64,000 nucleotides of DNA, from the NCBI RefSeq assembly GCF_003626575.1, contig NZ_RBDY01000037.1, forward strand, positions 1 through 64,000, in the 5' to 3' direction. Shown one piece after another: positions 24,815 to 33,357 of this stretch; within the stretch, counting starts at the first letter, position 1; each line of letters starts with the position of its first letter. The position numbers and the translations under genes were made by a program. The DNA is from Streptomyces radicis. Lineage in GTDB: Bacteria > Actinomycetota > Actinomycetes > Streptomycetales > Streptomycetaceae. Below the pieces are notes generated by a model. It saw only the letters and a program-made list of their open reading frames with translations. It had not been told where the DNA came from and searched no databases.

Positions 24815-25306
24815 TCAGGTCGGCGGGTCGGTCGGCGGGTCCGTCGGCGGGGTCCAGGAGGGCAGGTGCCGCACGACGTCGGCGAGCAGGGCGCACAGGC
24901 GCCGGTAGTCGTCGTCGCCGAGGGAGTCCTGGAGATGGCGGTCGAGGTGGACCATCAGCCGGTCCGCCCCGGCCAGCTCGCGCCGGCCGTTCGCGGTGAG
25001 GTGGAGCTCCTGGACGTTGGCGTGCCGGGGGTGCGGTCGGCGTTCGACCCAGCCGCGGTCGACGAGCTTGCCGACCAACGGCGCGATCGCCTGGGGGGTC
25101 ACGCCGACGGTCCGCGCCAGCTCGGCGCCGGTCAGCCCGGGGGTCACCTCGAGGTTGATCAGCACGGCGTACAGCGAGCCGGAGACGCCGAGCTTGCGCA
25201 ACGGTGGCTCCTTGGTGCTCTGGAGCGCCAGGTCGGCTCGCCGCAGGAGGGACACGACGCGGCCGAGCACCTCGGCGTTGCGGGCTGTCGCAGCAGGTTC
25301 GTTCAC
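24815..25306 (-). CDS. MarR-family transcriptional regulator
   Basis: A 163-residue winged-helix regulator with LEVTPGLTGAELARTVGVTP (recognition region) and DRGWVERRPHPRHANVQEL (wing with conserved Asp/Arg-type turn). MarR proteins usually repress genes for aromatic-compound handling or efflux and release DNA on binding a phenolic ligand. The C-terminus ends with PPTDPPTDPPT, encoded by three 12-bp tandem units at 24819-24854, an extension beyond the fold. The 68 bp upstream contain repeated CTTGT(T/G)G elements near 25350 that could form its operator. It lies downstream of gntR in the same direction. Confidence 0.88.
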   Translation of the reverse strand: MNEPAATARNAEVLGRVVSLLRRADLALQSTKEPPLRKLGVSGSLYAVLINLEVTPGLTGAELARTVGVTPQAIAPLVGKLVDRGWVERRPHPRHANVQELHLTANGRRELAGADRLMVHLDRHLQDSLGDDDYRRLCALLADVVRHLPSWTPPTDPPTDPPT

Positions 25307-25374
25307 GGCCGCCGAGCTTACAGCGCCTTCACACGCGTAAGGGTCTTGTTGTAAATCTCTTGTGGGGTATCAAG

Positions 25375-26073
25375 TTATTGATGCCCGTGGGTACCGTGGT
25401 CGCATGGTTGGCCGTCCAGCAGGACCTCGGTCGTGCGGGCGATGTGGTCCCGCAGCAGCTCGGCGCCGCCCTCGGCGTCGCGGGCCAGCGCGGCGCCGGC
25501 GAGCGCCCTGTGCTCGCCGACGAGGTCGCGCGGGGCGCCGGAGCCGAGGGGCGCGGCCCAGTGCCGGTACAGCTCGGCCTCCGCGCGCAGCGCCTGCGCG
25601 GTCTCGACGAGGCGGCGGCTGCCGCAGCCGGAGAGCAGCGCCGCGTGGAACTCCTCGTGCGCCTCGTACCAGGCGGCGTCGCGCTCCCCGGTCCTGGCCA
25701 CCGCCTCGTCGCGGCGGGTCAGCAGGTGGTGCGCCGCCACCACGGTCGTCTCCCAGCGTTCGTCGCCCTCGGCGATCGACTTGCGGAAGGTGATCGACTC
25801 CAGCTCGACCCGGGCGGCCGTGAGGTCGACCAGGTCCTCCTTCGACAGCGGGATCACCGTGTACCCCTGGTGGGCGTGCGGGCGCACCAGGCGCTCGGCG
25901 GCCAGGCGCGTCAGGGCCTCCCTGGCCACGCCGACGCTGGTGTTGTAGGCGCCGCACAGGTCGGGGAACTTCAGGCGCTGCCCGGGGCGCAGGCGCGCGG
26001 CGAAGATGTCGGCGCGCAGGCGCTCGTAGACCTCGTCGGTCCGCGTCCGGCGCGGGTGGCTCGTGGTCGTCAC
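25375..26073 (-). CDS. GntR-family (FCD/FadR-type) transcriptional regulator
   Basis: A 232-residue regulator. The N-terminal winged helix (about 10-75) has VYERLRADIFAARLRPGQRL and YNTSVGVAREALTRLAAERL; the C-terminal all-helical FCD domain (about 85-215) has the metal-ligand pattern DLTAARVELE, EAHEEFHAALL and EHRALAGAAL. FCD regulators bind carboxylic acids and usually repress catabolic operons. It is divergent from the long catabolic operon beginning at 26193, and the intergenic region holds a perfect 12-bp inverted repeat overlapping a TTGACA element. It is therefore the best candidate for the operon repressor, probably self-regulated as well. Confidence 0.9.
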   Translation of the reverse strand: MTTTSHPRRTRTDEVYERLRADIFAARLRPGQRLKFPDLCGAYNTSVGVAREALTRLAAERLVRPHAHQGYTVIPLSKEDLVDLTAARVELESITFRKSIAEGDERWETTVVAAHHLLTRRDEAVARTGERDAAWYEAHEEFHAALLSGCGSRRLVETAQALRAEAELYRHWAAPLGSGAPRDLVGEHRALAGAALARDAEGGAELLRDHIARTTEVLLDGQPCDHGTHGHQ

Positions 26074-26110
26074 GAGCCGAGACTACCGCCATGCTTCAAC
26101 GGTCCCGGTA

Positions 26111-26141
26111 ACTTTCGAATGTTCGGTTGACATTCGAAAGT
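26111..26141. promoter_or_regulatory. perfect 12-bp inverted repeat, probable GntR operator
   Basis: ACTTTCGAATGT (26111-26122) and ACATTCGAAAGT (26130-26141) are exact reverse complements separated by 7 bp. The repeat lies between divergent gntR and the catabolic operon and is AT-rich compared with its surroundings. Binding by the adjacent GntR protein is inferred. Confidence 0.75.
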
Positions 26142-26155
26142 AAGCGGAATCATCC
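26127..26155 (+). promoter_or_regulatory. putative promoter of the catabolic operon
   Basis: A consensus -35 hexamer TTGACA at 26127-26132 overlaps the right half of the inverted repeat. At 17 bp spacing the -10 position is TCATCC (26150-26155), a poor match. Transcription would start about 30 bp before the GTG at 26193, so a protein bound at the repeat would block polymerase. Confidence 0.45.
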
Positions 26156-26192
26156 TGGGTCCAGCCTCACCACGACGTTCCGAGGAGGGATC

Positions 26193-27080
26193 GTGTACAT
26201 CGCCAACGTCCGCGGCCGGGCGGTCCTTGTCACCGGGGAGACGGCCACCGGGGAGACGACCGGCGTGGACATCGCGGGCGCCAGCCACGGCAGGTTCGGC
26301 CCCGCCCCCGCCGACCTGTACGGCGCGTGGGACGAGTTCCTGGCCTGGGCCGAAGTCGCCGCGGCCGGTCGGGGCGCCCCCGAGGGTCCCGTCGTCGGGT
26401 TCACCCCGGCGGACCTCGGGCCCCCGTCGCCCACCCCGTCCCAGATCTTCGCGATCGGGCTCAACTACCGCGACCACGCCGACGAGGCGGGCCTCGCCCT
26501 CCCCGAGCGCCCCACGGTCTTCACCAAGTTCGCCTCATCCCTCAGCGGACCCGACACCACGGTCGTGCTGCCCGACGGCGAGGTGGACTGGGAGGTCGAG
26601 CTGGTCGTGGTCATCGGCCGGGTGACCCGCCGCGCCCGGGTCGCCGACGCCTGGCGCGCCGTCGCGGGCCTGACCGTCGGCCAGGACATCTCGGAGCGGC
26701 GGCTGCAACTCAGCGGCCCCGCACCGCAGTTCAGCCTGGCCAAGTCCCACCCCGGCTTCGGCCCCACGGGCCCTCACCTGGTGACGCCCGACGAGCTCGC
26801 CGAGCCGGACGACCTGGAGATCGGGTGCAGCGTCAACGGCGAGGAGGTCCAGAAGGCCAGGACGTCGCGCCTGGTCTTCGGCGTCGATGAGCTGATCGCC
26901 CACCTCTCCGCGGTGGCCACCCTCCACCCCGGCGACCTGATCTTCACCGGCACCCCCTCGGGGGTCGGCGCCGCGCGCACCCCCGCGCGCCACCTCGCCC
27001 CGGGCGACGAGCTGGTCTCCTACGTCCAGGGGGTCGGCACGCTCCGCCAGACGTTCGTGGCGGCGGGCGGGAGGGCCTGA
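26193..27080 (+). CDS. fumarylacetoacetate hydrolase family protein
   Basis: A 295-residue FAH-fold protein, first gene of the long catabolic operon. Family motifs are IFAIGLNYRDHADE, PTVFTKFASSLSGP, VDWEVELVVVIG (with the metal-binding acidic residues), GQDISERRLQ and LIFTGTPSGVG. FAH enzymes hydrolyse or decarboxylate ring-cleavage products such as 2-hydroxyhepta- or 2-hydroxymuconate-type acids. The GTG at 26193 follows GAGGAGGG with ideal spacing; earlier codons in this frame overlap the operator and are not conserved. The next gene follows after two bases. With the extradiol-type dioxygenase downstream, a meta-cleavage pathway is likely. Confidence 0.9.
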   Translation: MYIANVRGRAVLVTGETATGETTGVDIAGASHGRFGPAPADLYGAWDEFLAWAEVAAAGRGAPEGPVVGFTPADLGPPSPTPSQIFAIGLNYRDHADEAGLALPERPTVFTKFASSLSGPDTTVVLPDGEVDWEVELVVVIGRVTRRARVADAWRAVAGLTVGQDISERRLQLSGPAPQFSLAKSHPGFGPTGPHLVTPDELAEPDDLEIGCSVNGEEVQKARTSRLVFGVDELIAHLSAVATLHPGDLIFTGTPSGVGAARTPARHLAPGDELVSYVQGVGTLRQTFVAAGGRA

Positions 27081-27082
27081 CC

Positions 27083-28006
27083 ATGGGACTGCACAGGCTG
27101 AGCTCGGTGACGATCGGCGTTCCCGACGTCGAGGCGACCCTGGCCTACTACCGGGAGTTCGGGCTGGCGCGCGATGACGGCGGCTGGCTCTCCACCCTGG
27201 ACGGCGGGCGGCAGCTCAGGGTGGTGCGGGCACCCACCCGTCGGCTGGTCAGCGTGTCCATCGGCGCGGACGACGAGGACGACCTCGGGCGCATCGCGAG
27301 CGCGCTCGGCGCGATCGGCGTCCCGTCCACGGTGGACGGGCGCGGGCTGCGCGCCACCGAGCCGGTCACCGGGGCGCGCGTCGAGGTCGAGGTGAGCCCC
27401 AGGATCGCGGCCCCGGTGGTCGGGCCCACCCCGGACAACGGCCCGGGCCGCCCGGACCGCGGCACGGGCCGCGCGCCCGCCGTGCTGCGCGAGGGCCCCG
27501 TGCGGCCGCGCAAGCTGGGCCATGTCGTCATCGGCTCGGTGGACCAGGCCGCCACTCAGCGCTTCTTCGCGGAGGGCATCGGGCTGAAGGTGAGCGACGA
27601 GGTGCCGGGGCTCGCCTCGTTCATGCGGTGCTCGACCGACCACCACAACGTGCTCGTCACCAGCGCCCCCGTCACCTTTCTGCACCACACGTCGTGGCAG
27701 GTCGACGACGTCGACGAGATCGGCCGCGGCGCGACGCGGATGCTCGAGGACCACCCCGAACGGCACGTCTGGGGCCTGGGGCGCCACCACATCGGCTCCA
27801 ACTTCTTCTGGTACCTGCGCGACCCGGCCGGCACCTTCTCCGAGTACTACTCCGACATGGACTGCGTCGTGGACGACGCGCTCTGGAAGCCGGAGGTCTG
27901 GGACGAGGCCAAGAGCCTCTACTCCTGGGGGCCGCCGCCCCCGCCGTCCTTCGTCGAGCCCGAGGACCTCGCCGCGCTGATGACCGGCTCGCACCGCGCG
28001 AGCTGA
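27083..28006 (+). CDS. two-domain VOC protein, extradiol ring-cleavage dioxygenase-like
   Basis: A 307-residue protein with two vicinal-oxygen-chelate domains. The first (about 1-120) is degenerate; the second (about 145-275) holds the likely metal ligands: His in LGHVVIGSV, His in FLHHTSWQVDD and Glu in GTFSEYYSDMD. This two-domain layout, with an active C-terminal domain, is that of type I extradiol dioxygenases such as 2,3-dihydroxybiphenyl dioxygenase, which open catechol rings with Fe(II) and oxygen. The C-terminus ends in a Trp/Pro-rich segment (LYSWGPPPPPSF) common in this group. It sits between the FAH gene and a flavin hydroxylase. The substrate is inferred to be a substituted catechol. 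Confidence 0.83.
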   Translation: MGLHRLSSVTIGVPDVEATLAYYREFGLARDDGGWLSTLDGGRQLRVVRAPTRRLVSVSIGADDEDDLGRIASALGAIGVPSTVDGRGLRATEPVTGARVEVEVSPRIAAPVVGPTPDNGPGRPDRGTGRAPAVLREGPVRPRKLGHVVIGSVDQAATQRFFAEGIGLKVSDEVPGLASFMRCSTDHHNVLVTSAPVTFLHHTSWQVDDVDEIGRGATRMLEDHPERHVWGLGRHHIGSNFFWYLRDPAGTFSEYYSDMDCVVDDALWKPEVWDEAKSLYSWGPPPPPSFVEPEDLAALMTGSHRAS

Positions 28007-28043
28007 CCCGCCTGTTCCACCGTCGACACGGGAGGACCGTTCG

Positions 28044-29588
28044 ATGTCCGCGCCAACACCCCGTTCCCCGGCACCGCCCCCGCCCGCCCCCGACCCGGGT
28101 GACACGTGCGATGTCGCCGTCGTGGGCGCAGGGCCCGTCGGGCTCGCCCTCGCCGCGCTCCTCTCCGCCGAGGGCGTGAAGGTCGCCGTCGTCGACCCGC
28201 ACCGCGTGGTGTGCCAGCACCCCAGGGCCACCCACCTCGACGACGAGACCATGCGCACCCTCCAGACCCTCGGCGCGGCCGATCTCGAGCCGCTGTTCCT
28301 GCGCCAGTCAGGGTGGGTGCTCACCGGGGCGGACGAGCAGCCGTTCCTCGAGCTCGCGATGCCGGACACGGTCTCCGACCAGGGCTGGTACACCGACTAC
28401 CAGTTCCACCAGCCGGACTTCGAGTCCCGGCTGCGCGGCCTGCTCGCCACGCGGGACGGCGCCCGGCTGTGGCTCGGCTGGGAGGCCGTCGCGCTCGACC
28501 AGGACGCCGAGGGAGCCGGGCTCGTCGTGCGGGAGCGGCGTTCGGGACGGGTCCGCTGCCTCCGCGCGGCCTATGTCGTCGGCGCGGACGGCGCCGGGTC
28601 CTTCGTCCGCGCGGCGATGGGCGCCGACGTGGAGGACCTGCGCGGCACGCAGACCTCGCTGATCGTCGACGTGCACCCGTTCCACCACCCGGACTCCCTG
28701 CCCCGCACCACCGGATTCGTCCGGTGCGACGCGGAACGGCCTCTGACCTATGTGCCGATCTTCCCGCCGCTGCTGCGCTTCGAGTTCATGCTCGACACGG
28801 CCGCCGACCCCGCGGAGGCCGAACGCCCCGAGCACGTCTACCCGCTCCTGTCGCGCTGGCTGGCGCCAGGGAGCTACCGCGTCCTGCGCGCCGACGCCTA
28901 CGAGTGGCACGCCCACCTCGTGCGCGGCTGGCGCGACGGGCGGCTCCTGCTCGCGGGGGACGCCGCGCACGAGATGCCGCCGATGCTGGGACAGGGCCTG
29001 TGCTCGGGGCTCCGCGACGCGGCCAACCTCGCGTGGAAGCTGGCGCTCGTGCTGCGCGGGCGCGCCGAGGGGACGCTGCTCGACACCTACGAGTCCGAGC
29101 GCGCCGCCCATGTGCGGCCCTACATCGTCGAGTCGGCGCGGCAGGCCAACATGATCGAGGCGTTCGGCCGCGGCGAGCGGCCGCCCGCCTCCACCGCCCC
29201 CCGGGTCGTCGAACGGTTCCGCCCCCCGCTCGGACCCGGGCTCGTCGAGCGGCCCGCCGACCCGGTGGGGCAGCTGGCCCCGCAGCCCAGGGGCCCCGGC
29301 GGCGAACGCCTCGACGACGCCACCGGCTACCGGTTCGTGGCCGTCGGCGCCCCCGAGGTGATCGCCGGGGTCGACGACGCGACCCGCGCCCACTGGCGGC
29401 GCCTCGGCCTGGTCGCGGTCGCCGGGGGCGGCCCCGTCGTCAGGGAGTGGCTCGCGGAGCGTGGCGCGAAGGCCGCCCTCGTCCGGCCCGACCGTTACGT
29501 CTACGGGGTCGCGGCCGACGCCGCCGGGCTCGTGGACGTCACGGGGCGGCTGGCCGAGCGGCTCCTGCCGAGCGCGGTGACGGCGTGA
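28044..29588 (+). CDS. FAD-dependent aromatic hydroxylase (MhpA-like)
   Basis: A 514-residue flavoprotein monooxygenase. The FAD-binding GxGxxG motif is VAVVGAGPVGLALAALLSAE, the DG motif is YVVGADGAGSFVRAAMG, and the GD motif is LLLAGDAAHEMPPMLGQGLC. Length and order match the class A hydroxylases exemplified by 3-(3-hydroxyphenyl)propionate hydroxylase MhpA, which make a catechol from a monophenol with NAD(P)H and oxygen. A Pro-rich N-terminus precedes the flavin domain. GGAGG lies before the ATG. Its product would feed the extradiol dioxygenase upstream in the operon. Confidence 0.88.
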   Translation: MSAPTPRSPAPPPPAPDPGDTCDVAVVGAGPVGLALAALLSAEGVKVAVVDPHRVVCQHPRATHLDDETMRTLQTLGAADLEPLFLRQSGWVLTGADEQPFLELAMPDTVSDQGWYTDYQFHQPDFESRLRGLLATRDGARLWLGWEAVALDQDAEGAGLVVRERRSGRVRCLRAAYVVGADGAGSFVRAAMGADVEDLRGTQTSLIVDVHPFHHPDSLPRTTGFVRCDAERPLTYVPIFPPLLRFEFMLDTAADPAEAERPEHVYPLLSRWLAPGSYRVLRADAYEWHAHLVRGWRDGRLLLAGDAAHEMPPMLGQGLCSGLRDAANLAWKLALVLRGRAEGTLLDTYESERAAHVRPYIVESARQANMIEAFGRGERPPASTAPRVVERFRPPLGPGLVERPADPVGQLAPQPRGPGGERLDDATGYRFVAVGAPEVIAGVDDATRAHWRRLGLVAVAGGGPVVREWLAERGAKAALVRPDRYVYGVAADAAGLVDVTGRLAERLLPSAVTA

Positions 29589-30436
29589 ACGCCCGGCTCG
29601 CCGACCACGCGCGCGGCCTGGTCTGGGGCGAGGGCCCCCGGTGGCACAAGGGCGCGCTGTGGCTCTCCGACACCCAGGGCGGGCGGCTGTGGACCGACGC
29701 GTCGGGCCGGTGGACCGGCACGGCGGCCGACCCGGTGTCCAACGGCCTGTGGTTCCTGCCCGACGGACGGCTCGTCGGCGCCCTCATGCGCGACCGGCGC
29801 GTCGGGGTCTGGACCGGCACGGGCTGGGACACTTACGCCGACCTCTCGGGGCTCGGGGTCGGGCCGCTCGGCGACATGGTCGGCGACGCGGCGGGCAACC
29901 TCTATGTCGACGACGTGGCGTTCGACGCCGCCGCGGGCGAGCCGCCGGCGCCCGGCAGGATCATCCTGGTGCGACCCGACGGGTCCGCCGAAGTCGCCGC
30001 CGAGGGAGTGGAGTTCCCCAACGGGATGGCGCTGCTCGACGACGGCGCCACCCTGGTCGTCGCGGAGACCGCGCGGCAGCGCCTGACCGCGTTCACCGTC
30101 GGGGCCGATCGGACGCTGAGCGCGCCGAGGCCCTACGCCGACATCGCCGCCCTCGTCGGCGGCGCGGCCCGCCCCGACGGCATCTGGCCGGCCCGCGACG
30201 GCGGCGTGTGGGTGGCGACCACCACGGGCCAGGCCGTCGCGCACGTCCGCGACGGCGCGCTGGTCACCGCGGTCCCCACCGCGCCGGACTTCCCCGTCGC
30301 GTGCTGCGCCGCCGACGACGGCACCCTCTTCGTCACCCTGGCCAGCACCGACGGCGAGCCGCTCTTCGCGGCCCTGGCGCGCCGGGCGGTCACCACCCGG
30401 GTGGTCACCGTGGCGTGGGACGGGGGAGCGCCATGA
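29585..30436 (+). CDS. SMP-30/gluconolactonase-like protein
   Basis: A 283-residue six-bladed beta-propeller protein of the SMP-30 family. It opens with LVWGEGPRWHKGALWLSDTQ, where the Glu of GEGP is the first metal ligand; VSNGLWFLPDGRL, EFPNGMALLDDG (Asn ligand) and RPDGIWPARDGGVWVA follow. Members hydrolyse lactones with a divalent cation. The GTG at 29585 overlaps the TGA of the hydroxylase gene, and its own stop overlaps the amidohydrolase start. In this pathway it could open a lactone intermediate; the substrate is not evident from sequence. Confidence 0.88.
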   Translation: MNARLADHARGLVWGEGPRWHKGALWLSDTQGGRLWTDASGRWTGTAADPVSNGLWFLPDGRLVGALMRDRRVGVWTGTGWDTYADLSGLGVGPLGDMVGDAAGNLYVDDVAFDAAAGEPPAPGRIILVRPDGSAEVAAEGVEFPNGMALLDDGATLVVAETARQRLTAFTVGADRTLSAPRPYADIAALVGGAARPDGIWPARDGGVWVATTTGQAVAHVRDGALVTAVPTAPDFPVACCAADDGTLFVTLASTDGEPLFAALARRAVTTRVVTVAWDGGAP

Positions 30437-31467
30437 GGTATGTCGCCATCGAAGAGGCGTTCGCCGTCCCCGAGTTGGCCGCCCGGCAGCCGGTCACCGA
30501 GATGCGGATCCGGGTCACCGACTCCTACGCCGAGCTGTGCGGCCGCAGGCTCGTCGACTTCGAAGGACACCGCCTGCCCGACATGGACGCGCACGGGATC
30601 GACGTCCAGGTGCTCTCGTTGACCGTCCCCGGCATCCAGGCCGACACCGACCCCGCCGCCGCACGGGCCCACGCCCGCCTGGCCAACGACGTCCTCGCCG
30701 AGGTGGTCGCCCGCCACCCCACCCGTTTCCAGGGGTTCGCCGCGCTCCCGACGCAGGACCCGGGCGCCGCCGTCGCCGAGCTCGAACGCGCCGTCGCCGG
30801 GCTCAGCTTCAGGGGCGCGCTCGTCAACGACCACACCCAGGGCCGCTACCTCGACGACCCGGCCTACGACGAGCTGTGGAGCGCGTTCGAGGAGCTGGGC
30901 GTGCCGCTCTACCTGCACCCCGGTTCGGTGCCCGCGGACGACTGGCACGTGCTGGCGGGGCGGCCCGAGCTGTACGGGGCCACCTGGAGCTGGCAGGCGG
31001 AGACCGGAGGGCATGCCCTGCGGCTCGTCTACGCCGGGGTGTTCGACCGGCACCCGCGGGCCACCGTGATCCTCGGCCACCTCGGGGAGTTCCTGCCGTT
31101 CCAGACGTCGCGGCTCGACAGCCGCTATCTGACGCTGCGGGTCGAGACCCCGCTGCTCAGGCCGCCGTCCGCCTATGTGGGCACCAACCTCCTCGTCACC
31201 ACGAGCGGCGTGCTCGCCCCCGAGGCGATCGAGGCCGCCGTGCTCACCGCGGGCGAGGACGCGGTCATGTTCGCGATCGACTACCCGTACGAGGAGACCG
31301 CCGCCGCCGTCGCCGCGGTCGAGCGGGCCCGGCTGAGCGACGAGGCCAGGGAGAAGGTCGCCCACCGCACCGCACGGCGCGTGCTCGGCCTTCCCGACCC
31401 CGAGGCGTCCGAGGCGTCGGCGCCCCACCCATCCGCCACGAGAGAAGCGGGAGAACGAGGAGCGTGA
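30433..31467 (+). CDS. amidohydrolase-2 family protein, gamma-resorcylate decarboxylase-like
   Basis: A 344-residue TIM-barrel protein. It begins YVAIEEAFAVPEL, the Glu-x-Ala opening used instead of His-x-His by the 2,3-dihydroxybenzoate and gamma-resorcylate decarboxylase branch. Further landmarks are GFAALPTQDP, GVPLYLHPGSVP (His ligand), VILGHLGEFLPF (His ligand) and DAVMFAIDYPYEE (Asp). These enzymes remove carboxylate groups from phenolic acids. It overlaps the SMP-30 gene at ATGA and the binding-protein gene at GTGA, so it belongs to the same transcript. A Ser/Ala-rich C-terminal tail beyond the fold is dispensable-looking. Confidence 0.87.
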   Translation: MRYVAIEEAFAVPELAARQPVTEMRIRVTDSYAELCGRRLVDFEGHRLPDMDAHGIDVQVLSLTVPGIQADTDPAAARAHARLANDVLAEVVARHPTRFQGFAALPTQDPGAAVAELERAVAGLSFRGALVNDHTQGRYLDDPAYDELWSAFEELGVPLYLHPGSVPADDWHVLAGRPELYGATWSWQAETGGHALRLVYAGVFDRHPRATVILGHLGEFLPFQTSRLDSRYLTLRVETPLLRPPSAYVGTNLLVTTSGVLAPEAIEAAVLTAGEDAVMFAIDYPYEETAAAVAAVERARLSDEAREKVAHRTARRVLGLPDPEASEASAPHPSATREAGERGA

Positions 31468-32552
31468 TCACCGACATGCGCGAGACACGGCGCGCGCGAA
31501 CGGCGAGGGGAACGCGGAGGGCGCGCAGGGCGCGGACGGCCATGGCCGCGCTCGGCCTCGCCGCCGGGCTCACCCTGACCGCGTGCGGGGCGGACGGCGG
31601 CCGGGTCGAGACGACCGAGTCGGGTCTGACCCGGCTGGTCGTCGACTACAGCCCGACCGCGAACAACGCGCACCTGTCGCTCGGCGTCAGGCGCGGGGTG
31701 TTCGAACGCCATGGCTTCGACATCGAGCAGGTGCCGGGCTCGGGCGCGAGCGCCAACAGCGTCGCGCTGCTGCTCAACGGCCAGATCCAGCTGGCCGTCA
31801 CCGAGATCACCGCGGTGCCCGCCGCGGTCGGCGCGGGCTTCCCCGTGCAGATCGTCACCTCGCTGGTCACCGACTACGAGTCGCCTCAGGGCGACGCGTT
31901 CTCCCTGGTCGTTCCCGGCGACAGCGCGATCAGCTCCTTCGCCGACCTGGCGGGCCGCACCGTCGCCGTCAACGGCCTGGAGAGCTTCTTCGACCTGACG
32001 GTGCGCGAGGCGGTCAGGCAGGAGGGCGGCGACCCCGACGCGGTCGACGTCATCGCCGTGCCCTTCGAGGACCAGCTCGCGGCGCTGCGGCAGGGCCGGG
32101 TCGACGCGATCAGCACCGTCGAGCCGTTCGCGGGCCAGCTGGTGGCCGACGGCTTCCGGTCCATCGGCAACCCCGCGACCGCCGCCCTCGGCCCGCGCAG
32201 CGTCGCGAGCGTGCTGATGGCGTCGCGGGAGTTCGTGGCGGAGAACGAGGACGTCATGCGGCGCTTCCAGCGCGCGTGGGGCGAGGCGACCACCTATGCG
32301 AACGACCACCCCGACGAGATACGCGAGACGATCGTGGAGACGACGGGCGCGCCGCCGGAGGCGGTGGCCGACCTGCCGCTGCCCTGGTACGTCAGCGGCA
32401 TCGACCGCCGCTCCGCCGAGCTCATCACGAGCCTGATGGTCGAGTACGGCCGGCTGGAGTCGGAGCCCGCGCTGGACGAGTACACCTGGTCCGAGGCGCC
32501 CGACGCGACCGATCTCGCGACGCCGCCGCGCGGTCTCGAGGTGTCAGGGTGA
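31464..32552 (+). CDS. SsuA/NMT1-type ABC substrate-binding lipoprotein
   Basis: A lipoprotein of up to 362 residues. A very basic N-terminus (RRARTARGTRRARRARTA) precedes a hydrophobic core and the lipobox LTAC. The mature protein has VVDYSPTANNAHLSLGVRRG and ALLLNGQIQLAVTEITAVPA, characteristic of NMT1/SsuA-like receptors for nitrate, sulfonates or aromatic acids. The start is ambiguous: GTG 31464 overlaps the previous stop, but the GAGGAG lies only one base before it and 13 before the ATG at 31476; either gives a complete signal peptide. It supplies the permease pair and ATPase encoded next. Confidence 0.87.
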   Translation: MITDMRETRRARTARGTRRARRARTAMAALGLAAGLTLTACGADGGRVETTESGLTRLVVDYSPTANNAHLSLGVRRGVFERHGFDIEQVPGSGASANSVALLLNGQIQLAVTEITAVPAAVGAGFPVQIVTSLVTDYESPQGDAFSLVVPGDSAISSFADLAGRTVAVNGLESFFDLTVREAVRQEGGDPDAVDVIAVPFEDQLAALRQGRVDAISTVEPFAGQLVADGFRSIGNPATAALGPRSVASVLMASREFVAENEDVMRRFQRAWGEATTYANDHPDEIRETIVETTGAPPEAVADLPLPWYVSGIDRRSAELITSLMVEYGRLESEPALDEYTWSEAPDATDLATPPRGLEVSG

Positions 32553-33346
32553 CGCCGCCACGCCTCGCATCCCCGCTCACGTCCGTGCTCAACTTCCTGC
32601 TGCCCGTGCTCACGACGGCGGCGCTGCTCGCGATCTGGGAGGGGCTCTCGGCCTCGGGCGCGCTCCCGGCCGAGATCCCCCCGGTGTCCGACGTCGGCGC
32701 GTGGCTCGGCGACAACGCGGGCGCCGGGGACCTGTGGACGGCCGTCGGGCAGACGCTGGGGCACTGGGCCGTGGCGCTGCTGGCCGGGGTGGTGATCGGC
32801 ACCGCCGTCGGCGGCGCGATGGCGGCCATCCCCGTCGTGAACGAACTCCTGGTCGGCGTGGTCGAGTTCCTCCGGCCCATCCCCGTCGTGGTCTATCTGC
32901 CGATCATGCTCCTGATGCTCGGCGCCACCTCCGAGGTGGTCGTGTGGCTCGCCGCGGTGGCCGCGGTGTGGCCGATGCTGTCGCAGACGTTCTACGGCGT
33001 CCGCGACGTCGACCCGGTCAGCCGCGACACCGCGCGGGTCTTCGGGCTGACGACGGCGCAGCGGCTGGTGTGGGTGACCGCGCCGAGCGTCCTGCCCTAT
33101 GTCTCCACCGGCGTGCGGATCGCGTCCACGATCACCCTCCTGGTGGCGATCGCGATGGAGCTCATCGGCGCGGTCCCCGGGCTGGGCGCCACGTTGGGGA
33201 CCTATGCCGCCAACGGCGTCTACGACGCGATGTACGGCGTCATCGTCCTGACCGGGCTGCTCGGCGTCGTGCTCAACGCCGCGTTCGAACGCATCGAGCG
33301 GCGGGCGCTGCGCTGGCACGCCTCCCACCGGACCAGGAACGCGTGA
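32549..33346 (+). CDS. SsuC-like ABC transporter permease (first)
   Basis: A 265-residue permease with about six membrane helices. The cytoplasmic ATPase-contact loop is VSRDTARVFGLTTAQRLVWV, the usual form in SsuC/TauC-like permeases. The GTG at 32549 overlaps the preceding TGA. A second, different permease follows, so the importer is probably a heterodimer, which is less common than the homodimer found in classical SsuABC systems. Confidence 0.88.
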   Translation: MTPPRLASPLTSVLNFLLPVLTTAALLAIWEGLSASGALPAEIPPVSDVGAWLGDNAGAGDLWTAVGQTLGHWAVALLAGVVIGTAVGGAMAAIPVVNELLVGVVEFLRPIPVVVYLPIMLLMLGATSEVVVWLAAVAAVWPMLSQTFYGVRDVDPVSRDTARVFGLTTAQRLVWVTAPSVLPYVSTGVRIASTITLLVAIAMELIGAVPGLGATLGTYAANGVYDAMYGVIVLTGLLGVVLNAAFERIERRALRWHASHRTRNA

Positions 33347-33357
33347 GGAGCGGGCCC

